NCBI GenBank assembly: GCA_944362545.1 | Contig: CALVTJ010000002.1 | Location: 100,134-164,133, forward strand | Length of the DNA: 64,000 nt | Direction of reading: 5' to 3' | Origin: an uncultured Clostridia bacterium | GTDB lineage: Bacteria > Bacillota > Clostridia > Christensenellales > UBA1242 | In this document: positions 39,401 to 47,242 of the stretch, piece by piece | How positions within the stretch are numbered: position 1 is the stretch's first letter | Layout of the letters: each line of letters starts with the position of its first letter | Made by a program: the position numbers and the translations under genes | The notes under the pieces: generated by a model | Told to the model about the DNA's origin: nothing | The model's database searches: none | The model's input: only the letters and a program-made list of their open reading frames with translations

Positions 39401-42400
39401 GTGGAAAACACATTAAACATCTCAGTTGGTCAGTCAACAATGGACAACAACACGAGTGTGTCGGCGTATGTTGGTGGCGTTGTTGGAAAGTTGGAAAATG
39501 TTTCACAAGAAAATGCTAGCTCTTCTCAAATAGGAGATAGCACAAATATAGACCACTTCTCTTATACCGGCAATTTGCTTGCATCGGTTGACAAACTTTA
39601 CTTTGGTGGCGCGGTTGGCTATATTGCAAGACAAGACTTTGCTGATTCTTCAAAAGAAATTGCTATCAGTGGAATTATTTATGGTGGTGCTGTCAAGATT
39701 TATGGCAAAGTTGGGTATGAAACTAATGCTATAAGCAGTTATGTTCTTCCAAAAGAAGTTAGTGTTGGCGGTGTGGTTGGAAGTTATAACATAGGCCCTG
39801 ATGCGAGTGTGCCAGGTGAAAATGTTGAAAGAAGTTATACAATTTCAAATTGTATAGCATATGGTGATGTGTTTGTAAATTATCTTCTTGACAGCTCACA
39901 CAATGAAAGACTTGCTTCTTACAATTTCGGCGGAATTGTCGGCGTTGGGGCACCGATTTCTGTGTCAAATTGTTATTCTTTGATGACCTCATTCAATGAC
40001 AGGCTGACAAACGATTTGGCAGGTGGATCACAAAACTCTTTCACAAATGCTATTGTTGGCAGAAATTCCGACAGTGTTGTTTACAGTGAAAACTATTACA
40101 ACTCTGGCGTGGTTATGGCATATCAAGAGGAAGGTGGCAACGTTGATGCTATGTATGGCGATGCTGAAGAATATAGTGGCTATACAACTGTGGCAGACAG
40201 AACAGAAGTTGAAGGCGAAGACCTTGGTTTAAGCACAAACACCAACATTTTGAGTGCAATTTTAAATGCAATTGGGACTTCGGAATTTGAGATTGGACAC
40301 AAACTTAATCCTTTCCTTTGGTCAAGTGGAAACACACAGATTGTTGAAAATGAAGATAATGTAGATTCACATGTAAAAATTGATGGAAGTTTACATGGCA
40401 TTAAATGGGTTGCAATGACAACAGACATTTCGACAAGCGAATCAATCGCGGAAACTTTGACAAATTATGCTTTTATCGGCAATGGACACACATTTACAAG
40501 AACAATCAACGGAGATGTTAATGGAAGTTTTGGTGGTATTGTTGACAATTTGGGAAGTTTTGTAGCTGAAGGACAACTTATCAACAATAAGGCATTGAAC
40601 TTCAATATCATCTCTGGGCTTGTTGCGGAGTTGGATATAACTGGAAATGATGTTGTGGTTGAAAGTGACAAGGCTAGAGATATAGTTGATGTTGGTGGAG
40701 TTGCGGGAAGTGTTGCAGGTCATTCGTTTATCTATGGAGTGGGAGTCAAAGGCACATTCTCTGTCGGCGGATATTATGTGAATGCTGACAATGAAGCACA
40801 AAATGGCATTCAACTCAACATGGGCGGTATTGCCGGACATATGCAAACTGGTGTGATTGCAGAAAGTTATGTGGATGCAGATATCGCATATAGAGCGGGT
40901 GAGAATGGAATTTTGTCTGGCATTGCCAATATGGCAGATTGGAACACTATGATAAAATCTACTTATTCTTCAGGGCGTTTGGAAACATATGTTAACATTG
41001 ACATTTACACATTTGCAAACAGCAGCAACACGGCAAACAGAACAACAGCGGACTTGCTTGATTGTTATTCGATTTCACAGGTGAAGAAAAACAACACTTT
41101 GGGTGAAGATATTGGCGGACTTGTCAAATTTATCAATGTGTTGAGTAGTGAAGATGCCAATATTACTGGCACAACTCCAATCAAAAATGTTATCAGCGGA
41201 AGCAATGAAGTTTTGGATAGCCCATATGGCACAACAATATTTGACACCGAAGAATTGTCCGTGCCGTATTATGGAATAACGATTGATGGAGTTATTGAAA
41301 ATGGTATCAAACAATACTCTTTGTTGTTCAGTGGTGGCACAGAGGATACTATTACAGAGCATGCGTGGTATTTCAACCGCTATGTAAATTATGGCTACGC
41401 TTCACACGGGTTTGGCTATTTGAAGAATGTGACCACATATTCTGTTAGCGAGGGTGACCAACAAACAGATACTTCTGATTTGACACAATATCAAGCATTG
41501 TCATATGAAACAGTTATAAAAGGTGGAGACACTTATGGAGATGATGCCGATTGGTATCTTGGTGTCTTAAATCAAGGGAAGTTCAATCAAATGCTTGCAA
41601 CTGTTGAAACAGATGGTGATAATTACAATCAAAATTACAAATTTGTTTTGAGATATGACTTTACTATCGACCAAATTGGTGGAAATATTGGTGAGAATGG
41701 AGCAGATTTGATTATTGATGGCAATGGCAACACTTTAAATGTGGAAGCAGATGAAGATGGAAACATCGGCAATGCAGTCTTTGGAGAAGTTGTTGGTACA
41801 ATCAAAAACCTTCATCTTTCTGATATCAATATAACCAGGAGCAATGCAAGAGCGGGCAATTATGGTGTGCTTGCAAACACAGTCAATGGCACGATAGAGA
41901 ATATCTCTGTCAATGGCTCTATAACTATAACAGGCTCTTCAAACATCAATGTCGGCGGTGTTGTCGGCTATTTGAATGGGCGTGCATATGGCATTGAATC
42001 GGTCGTTCAAGTTTATGTTAGTGCACCAGGTTCGGTTGGTGGTGTAGTTGGATTTTTGGAAACAACTGCAGAGACAGTCACAACAAGGGCAAACAGTGGC
42101 GGAATAGTTGGCGGTGGAGGGGCAGCAGAAGACCCTACAGTTCCTCCAACTGAAATTGATCTTCCAGGAATTTACAATTCATCCAATAATGGACAAATAA
42201 TAGTGGAATTTTCAAATAGTTCAAGTGGAATTGTTAATCTGACCTTGCCGGCTAAGATTGATACAGAAGACTCTTCAACACAAAATATAAGCGTGCCGAT
42301 TGTGGTGGGCGGTATTGTTGGAAGAGTTGATGCAAATGTGGCAACAGGTATTTCAAACACTTACAATGCAAATGCGGTTTTGGGCAATTACACAAATAAT

Positions 42401-45400
42401 TCATCCAGACATTCGCTTGTAGGTGGCATTGTTGGCTACGCAATTGGCAGAGGTGTTAATTTATTCACCATAATTGACTCATATAATGCCGGACTTGTCG
42501 GTGCCGGAAACACTGCAGGGGGCATTGCCGTGGCAGGCGGAATTATTGGTTATGGAAACAATGTCACAATTGAAGGCTGTGTTAATGATGCACAGGTGGA
42601 GGCGGTAAGCGAATCACCTGATGGCTCATCAGATGTGAGTGCATCTCTTATATCTGGGGTAGAATCGACAGGTAATTACATGGCAGAGCCTCGTGATCTT
42701 GAGTATTATGTCACATTGACATACAATCAAGGTAAAAACAGGCAGGTTTATGCATATGGACTTGGTTATTTATCATCTGGAAGCATGACAGGCAGTGCGA
42801 CAAGCACAAACAACATCAAAAACAGCGGAAGTTTAGGCGAAATCATTCAAAGAGAAACCTTGATATTTGACAGAGCGGCTATTTTGGACAATGCTGATGG
42901 TTCGACCGACTACCGAGGAAAGTTCAGTGCATTAGGAACAATTTATGCAAATGGATATGATTCCTTTGGCTACATCTCCAGAATTTATATGAAAGACACT
43001 GTCACTCGTGGCTACTTTGGTGGTGCACCAGATGGCTATGAAAATGAAATTGAATATGCACAAAGACAGATGTATGGCGAAGCATCTGGTATTAGTTGGC
43101 ATCCATTTGGCTGGGGGGGCTGGGATGATAACACCATATATTACAAAGGAATTTACAATGTTGGTGATAATGGCTCTTTGACACTTGACACAGATGGTGT
43201 TAACTATAGATACTCAGGAGAAAGTTCCGATGATGATAACCGAGATACAGACATTGGCTCAATGTTTACAAGAGATGATTTCATCATGTCTGCAAACACA
43301 ACATATTATGAATCATTGAACTTCACAAGGTATGATGAATATTTGGATGACAATGTTGTCGGTCAAATAGAAAGGACATACATTGGAAATGACAGCGGTT
43401 TTACAACTTCTGATTCAATCACCACTGCAGTTGAAAATGGAGTTTCTGGAATTGGAAGTAAAAATGAGTCATCTTCTCTGATGTTTACTGTCAATGGCAA
43501 AAACGCGGTTGTTGTTTACAATGCGAACAATGTCAAGAGTGCTGTGTCTCCAATTGAAGTTGAAGCAACAGTGAAAATTGATATTGCTGAAAATCATATA
43601 AACACAAACAACTTGTCAAACAAGGACTTTACCCTTGGAGATGTCCGAACGAGTGATGGTCAAACTATCAGTCCACAATTTTATAATGTTGATTTTGAGA
43701 TTGATGAAGATGCAGGAAAAGTGATAGTCACTGTTGACATGTTCTTTGCAGAAGAGGTCAATGGAACCATTGACTTTACATTGCAATACACAACTTTACC
43801 TTTCTCAGTCACGCTTGGTCAAAACAATGTATATGCTGACAATGGACAAATTCGAATTGATTTTGTTGATGATGAAGGCATAAAGACACAATTTAGCGAA
43901 GATATGGTTAACAATCTCAACTCGCCTGCTTCTTGGGAAGAGGGCGAATCATACACAGCAGAAGTTGTTTTGATAGATGGAGAAAACAGAGAGACACTGA
44001 CAAATGTCACATTTGGCTTTGATAGTGAAGAAGGATTGGCATATGTTATGTATGATGGAAGCAAACCTTTGGAAGACTTCCATGGGAAAGGAATTGAAGT
44101 GAACATCTCTCATGAATATTTGATACCGGTTGTTGCCAGTGGCTCAATTTCAACTTCCACACAAGAAGGGACAATTTCATTCAGTCAATCTGCAGGCACA
44201 GGACAATTGACATATGTTGGATATGAAACTTCTTCATTGCCAGATGAATTTTTGACAAACAGGTCAGATTTGACAACAGAAGATGGTTATGTTTATGGAA
44301 CGGAGTTTACTCTTAATCCTGCTGTTGTTGACTCTTCAAGATTTGCATTTGGTGAGGAAGGACAATATCATATTCGATATGAAAATGGGACTTTCTTTGC
44401 TGAAGATTTAAACGAAGAAGATGGCATTCTCTTGAGTGTTGAAAATAACACTTTGCGAATTGTTGTTTCACAGACAGTTGACAATGTTGAAGTTGCCATT
44501 GATCCTTCAACAATTTCACAGAGTTTTGAGACCGAAATAAACACTTTCTATAATGAAGTGATTGGAAGATTCTCAATGACAATTGAACCAAGAACAATTT
44601 ATACACAAGATGGAAATATTTTAATGGAAGGCCAAGATAATATTGCAACTGACTTTGATGACTTGAATCTTTTGATGTATTTCACACCTGTTATGAATGG
44701 TAATTTTAATCCATTTGATGATGCTTATAATAACTCAAATGGAGATTTCAGCTCAGAAGTAGAAAATGGAAATGGAATTGAAAGTGGAGAAACAACCATG
44801 TTTGGAATGACTTTCTATATGCCGACTGTCACATTCAATTATGTAATTGAGAGAGGAAGTTTGCAATATGGTGGAGAAGAAGGTGTGGGTTATGAATTGA
44901 CACTGTTAGACAGTGCAAGTCAAGCCGTTGGCATGACACAAGGACATTTCCTTAATGGTGAAACCTACGAAATTTCAAGCGATATAATAAATCAACTTGG
45001 TCTGTCAGCCATCAATTTGAAATTGAATAAAACATCAAATGATGTAGATAACTTTGCTGGTTATAACAATCTAAATCAATTCACAATTACATCAAATGAT
45101 GGAGAAAACAGTTATACAATCAGCAAAGGAACAGAGACATGTCCTGTTTGCGGGAAAGAGGAAAGTTATGTAGAAACGAATTACTATCCTTTCCGAGATT
45201 ACTACACAACATACAGTTTCAGCTATAAGGTTTATAATTGCGGAGCACTGGCGGTTGAGTATAGAATTTGGAATGGTGGTTCTTTGGGCAGATTACCTAC
45301 TAGCGAAGGGAAGTGGGTCAATTCACGACGATTTGTGACATCACCTTCTTTGATGGGAAAGATGTATGTTTACACTCCATCCAATTTTACAAACAATGGT

Positions 45401-47233
45401 GATACCGATATCTCATTTGAATGGAACAATGCACCATCCACAGAAGACTTAAACACAGAATATTTCTACAGTTTCACTCCTCCTGGCGCAGCAACGGGAA
45501 AGTTTGAAACAATGACAGCAGATTTGGTGGTAAGTTATTTTGATGAAAACAACTTGCTGTTTGCAAGGGTGCCTGATGGTTTTGTAAGCGATTCGTTAGA
45601 TTCATTGTTCAATTCTCAGCGACCTAAAATCACAACATCATCTTATAGTGTTGACACTTACTCAACAAACACTGAAACAACAACGATAAATTATGATGAT
45701 GTGCAATACAGAGAACAAAATGCCGATGGAAGTTTCACATCGTGGAGACCTGCTACAGACAACACTATAACAGCAAACTCTTATGCTCCAAATGAATATC
45801 AGTATTATTACACTGACACGGTTTCTGGAACAATTGGGGGAGTTGTTGGTTCTGCAGAAGATTTGAGAATTTTTGATTATATCATTTTGGGGACAGATAT
45901 CAACCTGGGCACTTTCTCATGGGCAGAAAACGAGCAAACTATCATTGGAAATGGCTATAGCCTTGTTTACACAAATACAAATGCTCGAACATCACTCTTT
46001 GAAACACATTTAGGCATTTTGAAAAATTTGAATATCATTGCGATCACATCTGCAACTGGCACTCAACGAAATCAGGCCTTGATTGCAGAAAATGTGGAAG
46101 GTTCTATCATTGATGTCAAAGTGTATGGAACTATGAGAAATGTAAATTCAAGCATAATCAGTGCAAGTTCAACATTTGGAAACAAAAATGCAACCGCCAA
46201 AGTGCAACTGGAAAGTTATGTCACAATAACTGGTCTTGATGCAACGGGAGCAAGAAATGTGAATGTTGAATTGGGAGTTTTGTTCAATGGAAACAACACT
46301 GATGATTCATATATCTCACATGACATTTTGATTGCAGGTGATGGAGAAAATGGTGCCGATGGTGATGATGGAATCGATGGAACCAGTGGTGTCAATGCTG
46401 AAGATGGTGCCAATGGGACTGCTGGTGGATCAATTGAAATAAACACCGAAAATTTTGAAGGCTATTACAGACTTGGTCTATCAGGCAATGGTGGCAACGG
46501 CGGAAATGGTGGAAATGGAAAATTTAGTGATTCTTATGCTGTTGGTGGTGGTGCTGGAGGTCAATATGGAACAAATGCCTCCGATCCGACACTTTCTTTG
46601 CCGGATGAAACACAGGCTACTGAAATTTCATCAATTGAACATACTTCCGACAATTCAAAAAGTGGCAATGGTGGAATTGGTGGTTTTGGGCGCATTGTTG
46701 GCGATACCTATTATACATCTGCTGGCGGTGGTGGAGCTACAAAGGGTAGCAACGGAATATCAATAGATATTGAAACTTATACAGGTGCCAAAGCACATAA
46801 CACAGGTTTTGGACTTGCTGCAGGTTTGTCATTTATCAGTGGAAATCAAAAGGATGAAGATTATTACAGAAATAATGACTGGCTAGGAGGTATGGAATGG
46901 CCTTGGTCGTATAGATGGTATCAACAGCGTAATATTGAAGGAAGAGATAGAGATGATAATCTAATTAAAAATAATTCCACTCCGGGGATTGAAAATATGA
47001 CATTGGAGACAATTTCTATAAATGGTGGTATTACAGCATATGGTATTGAGGCAGGCGGAGGTGTGTCATCTCCAACTAGATTGTATATTGTTATGCAAAC
47101 TGATGCAGGGCTAAGACACCTCTTCTTTAATAGTGATTTTACCGTTGATGCATTCTACAAGATTGCATGGACAAGTGGTGAATGTTTCAACCAAGCAGGC
47201 GCGTTTGGTGAATCAGGCACTTTAATAGGATAG
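27413..47233 (+). CDS. Giant surface lipoprotein (6606 residues) with GLUG-like beta-helix repeats
   Basis: One uninterrupted frame of 19.8 kb. The start has a lipoprotein signal peptide with lipobox LLSAC (Cys23), so it should be lipid-anchored to the outer membrane face. Residues 30-1100 look like Ig-type beta domains. Then at least seven times (near 1113, 2323, 2801, 3466, 4320, 4723 and 6147) a module recurs: a helix-like entry (YTADEFVNYA), a strand such as YILMNDIVL, LDGNGYTI, then repeats of the form GGIVGxNxGxIxxSY, the GLUG pattern expected to stack as a beta-helix. Around 5910 there is a CPVCG knuckle. Near 6300-6400 lie Gly-Asp/Asn collagen-like and Gly-Asn-Gly stretches. No LPxTG motif is present. 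Likely roles are adhesion or surface layering. It uses a perfect ribosome binding site and is coupled to radC. Confidence 0.85.
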   Translation: MKKIAIGILSVFMILGGLLLSACDNKVSLSVSETEVTLYTNYESEPSSRQIQVSVGNSSAGINIDVLSGEGVIKLSTVTERGSGNYSFEISTTADKQSGDAQIRVSARDDYRQNQIIDIHVNTVLEDIEVASDDTTDARTNLFVVKGVEKALDVDTYFNLEPLTANVRDIVWSFEDTESENPQEFVRDDVLYATIENNVLRVNNEFGDSYITLRASFVNDTSISNVVEFEVLNRSTINNLTVDGIAFYQNDAVSTTEKTFDLVRNNANLSSVDGSIIINTPYRINLTPVVSELLPNGSLHQLSREEYENFLSFDIGTPVIDDAAGRITYNFSIDALDQTRVNQFATLYFYFQVGYRDYNYDITTQDVDIILNTFYSATGMEIVNANRDILNNSTIDVFSSYETGDGFQITGTVLPDDVALDDSSFYISVDLNQEALRTLQLDGDNPISSFVTFYYRGQVLTFSNQTGSSIYVSQPILDGSTLSVASGTEFDIVEGVEFHFVPTSNANADTTLLMNFYRISEDDILTVTDENDEDISQITYLSSSATAPREVTYTLKISGLSTISGLELEHDSNSRFTFSDLTLLGSTVSEDEGMFIIVRFTVTLNGSNFDSMTNFWFEHITGKTSEQFTVHAFVPITSASISNADKSSADVYRDEQAVQDYVNFGGMIQHDVARQSQSLSRLMLEAGVSLPLYTDYANATLAENGISYSILSLDNLVNAVMIVEGVDEETAQARAEEIFASNSLDEIATNYYIYFEENDGLFVNINQDRLSLTDNEFRGYICVSFNGYDENHEEVVLVRFFALESFYSVRYLSPNVQTSLLYTTETLSENDMGRSRVDVAISMRPDEKVPTYSNSLSSFEFSSALEEFEITDGGTHLQNRYYEISNISFANSGRYFRFRIIANSTNLQTSVRDILTITYHDGNGVERRTEIQIEIRNVNRVESVQWLNRTEDNEIYLNLTTTVSSERSFTISTSVMPSDANDIGLTYRYFANAGSTSDLSITTSSIGQTFNLNINTSTGGYGSLYLLPNDMVKTVDGVPQVLLYRYTEDAGGNIIETPIYKRLSEFDQYYDLLINENDEISTYFYNNDGEQIFYKDLIIKISITIADGLSEGTAIRVYNEADLQNIDTAKFYRIMNNIALTNWTSYREFSGMFFAREGDSVTLTFAGNSQNFVDTLLANGTIKNLNFVGNVTSSGTEAGGFVVNTNFGTIDDVAVDVYYSNGQYLSSNLTAYTSYVGALAGINYGTIANSASYGVSITSTNAVYVGGIVGNNQSRVENCGVEFYNFVDESGRTQTNSITTNAPIGGIVGFGGQNSVIDGSYAYAYSLMDSDNANVNTIFRNDTAIKAAFLASFEVGARVNESFAFLGNLLTPVESNNSTQRITFINSYISYYQAGASGYEINTRIFVNASFAYTGQRYQSDDLTQISDNNVLTTADIPSDYSNPDAGSKWANLVVRLDTGIWQTVDIDREVNFGFMHLQNHAQSAAVDVAGVEIADNVSPLKSLSAGNGKGILFVYTPNANITDSAELSALQNYNTVTIAELFGVSEEQARSLLVTSESRNISISTSSIRILSRNATGFTLDVHSRMDYTSYKTFTFVVLNYLPELSTTINGNSLTDGQTVLLQTGLNNSRTVMFNTNNTIYLNGNGYSTQRDNISVEYVLTGNDYSEDVDGQVTSGTYLTVSQSNNSLTFVGNKNHEDDSSTRVESYLVVDDIAYDADLSGAIRANRTRQFGISVYNGATALAVTNATNLVVRPSQYAVFNANLVTDAENDNLQFVLRYGEIEIAGESTGEYSSQFVVDSRLTLDLAWTKTQTADGYDFRIWVGVAQESKHLVEHDYENLQIVISPTSQVSNDNYQRVVGISVRTQEIDSVGIATYLVESRQIRNSVLYLLPEDEITNTLTPSSDAIVAVTVDPAYALMTHFTLTYSVSGGENVGTVSLSRLAYNSRYGYYVNADSTSLIENGIRVNLTETDRTGNGVYYFRIYISSAFESNSNLQLTLTYYNGDTVLVSGTHNLNIDYMANANIRVDGASTIVLAKGGSAQVTVTVDIDQDLYDLRLQNNMANINLSPTTVQIFDTYKVYTATLTAYVDAMLTGGNDSGIFYVVASVRRVINNTAEIKESRATICLVDFSVDGDGIRVSASGGTATYNGQTYDVLYSYIGATDTLTFDYPYDPETYNYDPNDESEVSAVNAIMESRTRFERNNTYRDDETGYYINYGFNESTGAYEEIELKHQLWYATGEDEISSICNDSAIIQNDIFSIDEAEGRMPDGSAYTYLTITGRRTGRQLMMLRTTIIYQGIEMYYDYYFLVVVDIYSDEEMPTQIYTADEFVNYATNSEQADDYILMNDIVLANYTPLDTTLFNSLDGNGYTIHINSFAYPEDSTLNLALFNTVTENTTLKNVRVNIYNGGQISVNISNYRTINIAGFAITNNGIIYNCEVLSYFDDAYQSSSISGDTGLVVTYTMGTNTDPIEMTASMVSSMNISSTVSGFVYENNASITNSRVGGDSIRQIVNIAGTDYLRSRTLGLFVIKGQGEVSGFVNQNGGEGYVSASFAKNIQIYNDMQSTTSLSAGFVIYNLNNIQNSYVEGLGEDTVNGQIVIYNTLSNIKSLGIIAGFVYENDALIKNSYANIAIENSESRPSMAAGFVYINNSSGTVTLCYAACQITQTDVSQMQFSGVDELSNSLNQGSISLSYFYNESLLDDTNQTAMTSGALAVTNVNDQDTFYGFSFSSGEDAYDGIWSVSDTQKLTLVSPNQIAFSNRYAVTNGTLTSVLYRRSITDAETMRSVDLSYGSDTNPIIIRDAYDFAMATGDAGANALSSYREYYNDTEVFGNYRLVNNIDMSEIDQNAENDDSIKLTTTAKTLSGLLDGNGFTISNISLGSSVAVENYGLFAKMHGAVVMNLDLVVDSIHNSRANIVGTLAGTAVDSRILAISLSPVSSQDMGRTSIQGNNVVGGVVGMLFGESQLSDINVVDIDVYSAYYQRGKQVGTNSNFVGINMRSSASTGNSLASYVSRLSYAGAITGYVDIYDTIYSGAVTFSSSLEMSDYNIVTVHVSDAVNIYGEVAGGLFGYVGISTLIYDATIELNADMSLTNPSYIISKNLFAGGLIGENYGGLFAVSASYEQSLQDTIEKGLNGDANNEYNYYNGSVNVERGQQSIFSYTPNDEGYNININDPLFVGGLVGYMGGGYIYIGYNKLNVISHSDSTFAVGGIIGLAGYTESVYDINFADPAPQVNILLNDVYASGDVYVDGANGTSAGIVGALETVSAGSDRHTSALAMKNVLAVNYYSYNGSMLTGDRVATGVENYISDRHFMLVGGIYNANLTGSDLYETQVLNGDLYLIDSENNYVNILSSGIFNMHQALTVGGYTNVQLGTSGVSLGLKPYGFDVTWHTSTDTDGLYDAILSVESIGSSYMTTLSSAYARLYTYFIPNGWNDEYWEHAEDDLFPHIELLPTLNIMFWDVYNTSEVLSAMQNGNITVVLRGRVSEESESGYRDIDLREYGDASGIIENFSGELISYYDYINSSTEGFVTQEITTQNGTIIGGHRSTLTTSADKVGIIINKSLFDGIGLGASIRGINFYLCPDDMTEDGSLTGDVSYNLISGNANQVLFDDVNIVLNCSLNIETQGVAGVGFAAGLISNVSYASSYINTRITMRYNSVITFVHNKPLDDEFEEENVYVGILAGYIAQNTSFTQLNIQGISFVNEDGDNSNVTIDINSDGVENLYAGLYAGMITKSNVSGRIALGLSNVGNVNMSFSTAENSNTSVHIGGFAGEIHSVDSVSLVSSGDSDIQESFLNINQTSNVNMLYAGLAFGSIVSCPLNIANVGYVALSLNGGIYQVGDSTSEVAYLGGIAGYTNSSTTISGFSVNFNVGSKESASDDANNYLTNSNDSTATLFDKNLYDYSTGFGSAKLTPFKTKGTSDANIAGDSIGGFFGYVSDTLSITRGTCTISGNIDVEVQTSETEDTTTLQEISIGGLVGQTISSIMLATEVENTLNISVGQSTMDNNTSVSAYVGGVVGKLENVSQENASSSQIGDSTNIDHFSYTGNLLASVDKLYFGGAVGYIARQDFADSSKEIAISGIIYGGAVKIYGKVGYETNAISSYVLPKEVSVGGVVGSYNIGPDASVPGENVERSYTISNCIAYGDVFVNYLLDSSHNERLASYNFGGIVGVGAPISVSNCYSLMTSFNDRLTNDLAGGSQNSFTNAIVGRNSDSVVYSENYYNSGVVMAYQEEGGNVDAMYGDAEEYSGYTTVADRTEVEGEDLGLSTNTNILSAILNAIGTSEFEIGHKLNPFLWSSGNTQIVENEDNVDSHVKIDGSLHGIKWVAMTTDISTSESIAETLTNYAFIGNGHTFTRTINGDVNGSFGGIVDNLGSFVAEGQLINNKALNFNIISGLVAELDITGNDVVVESDKARDIVDVGGVAGSVAGHSFIYGVGVKGTFSVGGYYVNADNEAQNGIQLNMGGIAGHMQTGVIAESYVDADIAYRAGENGILSGIANMADWNTMIKSTYSSGRLETYVNIDIYTFANSSNTANRTTADLLDCYSISQVKKNNTLGEDIGGLVKFINVLSSEDANITGTTPIKNVISGSNEVLDSPYGTTIFDTEELSVPYYGITIDGVIENGIKQYSLLFSGGTEDTITEHAWYFNRYVNYGYASHGFGYLKNVTTYSVSEGDQQTDTSDLTQYQALSYETVIKGGDTYGDDADWYLGVLNQGKFNQMLATVETDGDNYNQNYKFVLRYDFTIDQIGGNIGENGADLIIDGNGNTLNVEADEDGNIGNAVFGEVVGTIKNLHLSDINITRSNARAGNYGVLANTVNGTIENISVNGSITITGSSNINVGGVVGYLNGRAYGIESVVQVYVSAPGSVGGVVGFLETTAETVTTRANSGGIVGGGGAAEDPTVPPTEIDLPGIYNSSNNGQIIVEFSNSSSGIVNLTLPAKIDTEDSSTQNISVPIVVGGIVGRVDANVATGISNTYNANAVLGNYTNNSSRHSLVGGIVGYAIGRGVNLFTIIDSYNAGLVGAGNTAGGIAVAGGIIGYGNNVTIEGCVNDAQVEAVSESPDGSSDVSASLISGVESTGNYMAEPRDLEYYVTLTYNQGKNRQVYAYGLGYLSSGSMTGSATSTNNIKNSGSLGEIIQRETLIFDRAAILDNADGSTDYRGKFSALGTIYANGYDSFGYISRIYMKDTVTRGYFGGAPDGYENEIEYAQRQMYGEASGISWHPFGWGGWDDNTIYYKGIYNVGDNGSLTLDTDGVNYRYSGESSDDDNRDTDIGSMFTRDDFIMSANTTYYESLNFTRYDEYLDDNVVGQIERTYIGNDSGFTTSDSITTAVENGVSGIGSKNESSSLMFTVNGKNAVVVYNANNVKSAVSPIEVEATVKIDIAENHINTNNLSNKDFTLGDVRTSDGQTISPQFYNVDFEIDEDAGKVIVTVDMFFAEEVNGTIDFTLQYTTLPFSVTLGQNNVYADNGQIRIDFVDDEGIKTQFSEDMVNNLNSPASWEEGESYTAEVVLIDGENRETLTNVTFGFDSEEGLAYVMYDGSKPLEDFHGKGIEVNISHEYLIPVVASGSISTSTQEGTISFSQSAGTGQLTYVGYETSSLPDEFLTNRSDLTTEDGYVYGTEFTLNPAVVDSSRFAFGEEGQYHIRYENGTFFAEDLNEEDGILLSVENNTLRIVVSQTVDNVEVAIDPSTISQSFETEINTFYNEVIGRFSMTIEPRTIYTQDGNILMEGQDNIATDFDDLNLLMYFTPVMNGNFNPFDDAYNNSNGDFSSEVENGNGIESGETTMFGMTFYMPTVTFNYVIERGSLQYGGEEGVGYELTLLDSASQAVGMTQGHFLNGETYEISSDIINQLGLSAINLKLNKTSNDVDNFAGYNNLNQFTITSNDGENSYTISKGTETCPVCGKEESYVETNYYPFRDYYTTYSFSYKVYNCGALAVEYRIWNGGSLGRLPTSEGKWVNSRRFVTSPSLMGKMYVYTPSNFTNNGDTDISFEWNNAPSTEDLNTEYFYSFTPPGAATGKFETMTADLVVSYFDENNLLFARVPDGFVSDSLDSLFNSQRPKITTSSYSVDTYSTNTETTTINYDDVQYREQNADGSFTSWRPATDNTITANSYAPNEYQYYYTDTVSGTIGGVVGSAEDLRIFDYIILGTDINLGTFSWAENEQTIIGNGYSLVYTNTNARTSLFETHLGILKNLNIIAITSATGTQRNQALIAENVEGSIIDVKVYGTMRNVNSSIISASSTFGNKNATAKVQLESYVTITGLDATGARNVNVELGVLFNGNNTDDSYISHDILIAGDGENGADGDDGIDGTSGVNAEDGANGTAGGSIEINTENFEGYYRLGLSGNGGNGGNGGNGKFSDSYAVGGGAGGQYGTNASDPTLSLPDETQATEISSIEHTSDNSKSGNGGIGGFGRIVGDTYYTSAGGGGATKGSNGISIDIETYTGAKAHNTGFGLAAGLSFISGNQKDEDYYRNNDWLGGMEWPWSYRWYQQRNIEGRDRDDNLIKNNSTPGIENMTLETISINGGITAYGIEAGGGVSSPTRLYIVMQTDAGLRHLFFNSDFTVDAFYKIAWTSGECFNQAGAFGESGTLIG
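43113..43119 (+). repeat. G7 tract inside the giant gene
   Basis: Seven consecutive G in the codons for WGG (residues near 5234). Slippage by one base would shift the frame and cut off the last 1370 residues. Confidence 0.6.
46337..46530 (+). repeat. Collagen-like and Gly-Asn-Gly repeats in the giant protein
   Basis: This part encodes GDGENGADGDDGIDG and further G-x-x units, followed by a GNGGNGGNG run. Such sequence forms flexible or triple-helical stalks in other surface proteins. Confidence 0.55.
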
Positions 47234-47242
47234 GAGGATAAA

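Noticed and set aside
28566..46446. Many 60-150-codon frames on both strands inside the giant gene
   Set aside because: They lack ribosome binding sites and family motifs, and follow from the base composition of the repeats.
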